Below are positions 25,347-25,573 of a DNA stretch of 25,573 bases, one piece after another. Location: contig CAKROW010000038.1 of the NCBI GenBank assembly GCA_934373235.1, forward strand, positions 1 through 25,573, given 5' to 3'. The stretch is from an uncultured Blautia sp. (lineage in GTDB: Bacteria; Bacillota; Clostridia; Lachnospirales; Lachnospiraceae). The notes beneath the pieces are model-generated. The model was not told where the DNA came from. It saw only the letters and a program-made list of their open reading frames with translations, and ran no database searches. The translations under genes and the position numbers were made by a program. Each line of letters starts with the position of its first letter. Within the stretch, counting starts at the first letter, position 1.

Positions 25347-25573
25347 TTGCCATATAGAAGTAATATTCCTTGTAAACATCCTGGCTGTGCAGCACTGATT
25401 CCGCACGGTCAGATGTATTGTGAGAAACATAAGCCATTACATACAAAGGACAGAGCCCATGCATCAGAGCGTGGTTATGGTGCCAAATGGCAGCGAGAGA
25501 GAAGGAAGTTCTTAGAGAGCAATCCATTCTGTGTGAAGTGTTATGAAGAAGGTCATATTACTATGGCTACAGT
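25347..25573 (+). CDS. HNH endonuclease, 3' end outside the window
   Basis: 75 codons visible from TTG 25347, which has AGGTG 6 nt before it. It reads PYRSNIPCKHPGCAALIPHG, then QMYCEKHKPLHTKDRAHASE, then RGYGAKWQRERRKFLESNPF, then CVKCYEEG. The paired Cys-x4-Cys and Cys-x2-His signs and the W-x3-R-x4-L start of the HNH fold are typical of the small phage HNH nuclease found just before the terminase genes, which assists cos cleavage and packaging. The catalytic HNH residues lie beyond the window edge. Confidence 0.88.
   Translation, partial: MPYRSNIPCKHPGCAALIPHGQMYCEKHKPLHTKDRAHASERGYGAKWQRERRKFLESNPFCVKCYEEGHITMAT

Larger units (their letters stand above)
15413..25573. mobile_element. Prophage replication and early-late control segment
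   Basis: Genes characteristic of temperate tailed phages of Firmicutes are collected here: family A polymerase, DUF2815, DUF2800, primase/SF3 helicase, VRR-NUC, small SNF2 helicase, DUF1492 and HNH endonuclease. They form two divergent arms from 20130-20394. The set normally precedes the terminase and capsid genes, which should lie right of the window. No attachment site, integrase or lysogeny control gene is present. The left limit is put at the polymerase stop only because the defence operon ends just before it; the true prophage end is unknown and the defence operon might itself be phage cargo. Confidence 0.88.

Noticed and set aside
25201..25398. 65-codon frame before the HNH gene
   Set aside because: It covers a clear terminator hairpin and overlaps the well-supported HNH start in another frame.
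1..25573. CRISPR arrays, tRNA or rRNA genes, insertion sequences
   Set aside because: No regularly spaced repeats, no cloverleaf or rRNA sequence, and no transposase frame were seen on either strand.

Overview
The window is low-GC Firmicutes DNA. AT-rich codon use, strong GGAGG-type ribosome binding sites and the phage gene families present suggest a gut Clostridia/Lachnospiraceae-like host; this is an inference from style, not a marker-gene call. It has two parts: a large defence operon (1-15319, all + strand) and the replication and early-late section of a tailed-phage prophage (15413-25573).

Defence operon. Eight tightly packed genes run to a strong intrinsic terminator at 15286-15319. 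They are a Rad50/SMC-like ABC ATPase (5' end outside the window), a small Xre/Cro-type regulator, a 1080-aa PLD-SNF2-type helicase, a DUF4391 protein, a 316-aa protein I cannot name, a type III-style DNA methyltransferase (Mod), a type III restriction helicase-nuclease (Res), and a 1230-aa protein. The last appears to join an Mrr-like nuclease domain to a TPR/GreAB-C/PIN module. Gaps are 11-31 nt or the genes overlap by 1-4 nt, so they are probably co-transcribed. The core is a complete type III restriction-modification pair. The extra translocase, SMC-like ATPase, DUF4391, unknown protein and multidomain nuclease make it look like a composite multi-layer anti-phage system.

Prophage. On the - strand, read right to left, are a 54-aa protein, a 121-aa protein, a Cas4-like DUF2800 nuclease, a structured intergenic RNA, a DUF2815 protein, a 65-aa membrane protein and a family A DNA polymerase. 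Divergently on the + strand are a primase/SF3 helicase, another structured intergenic element, a VRR-NUC nuclease, a small SNF2 helicase, an 81-aa protein and a DUF1492 sigma-like regulator. A late-control region (palindrome, -10-like box, terminator) and the start of an HNH endonuclease follow. No integrase, repressor, terminase or structural gene lies inside the window.

The most unusual signals outside genes are three strongly paired intergenic regions in the prophage (18329-18495, 20172-20391, 22700-22800) and a near-perfect palindrome after the DUF1492 gene (25142-25162).
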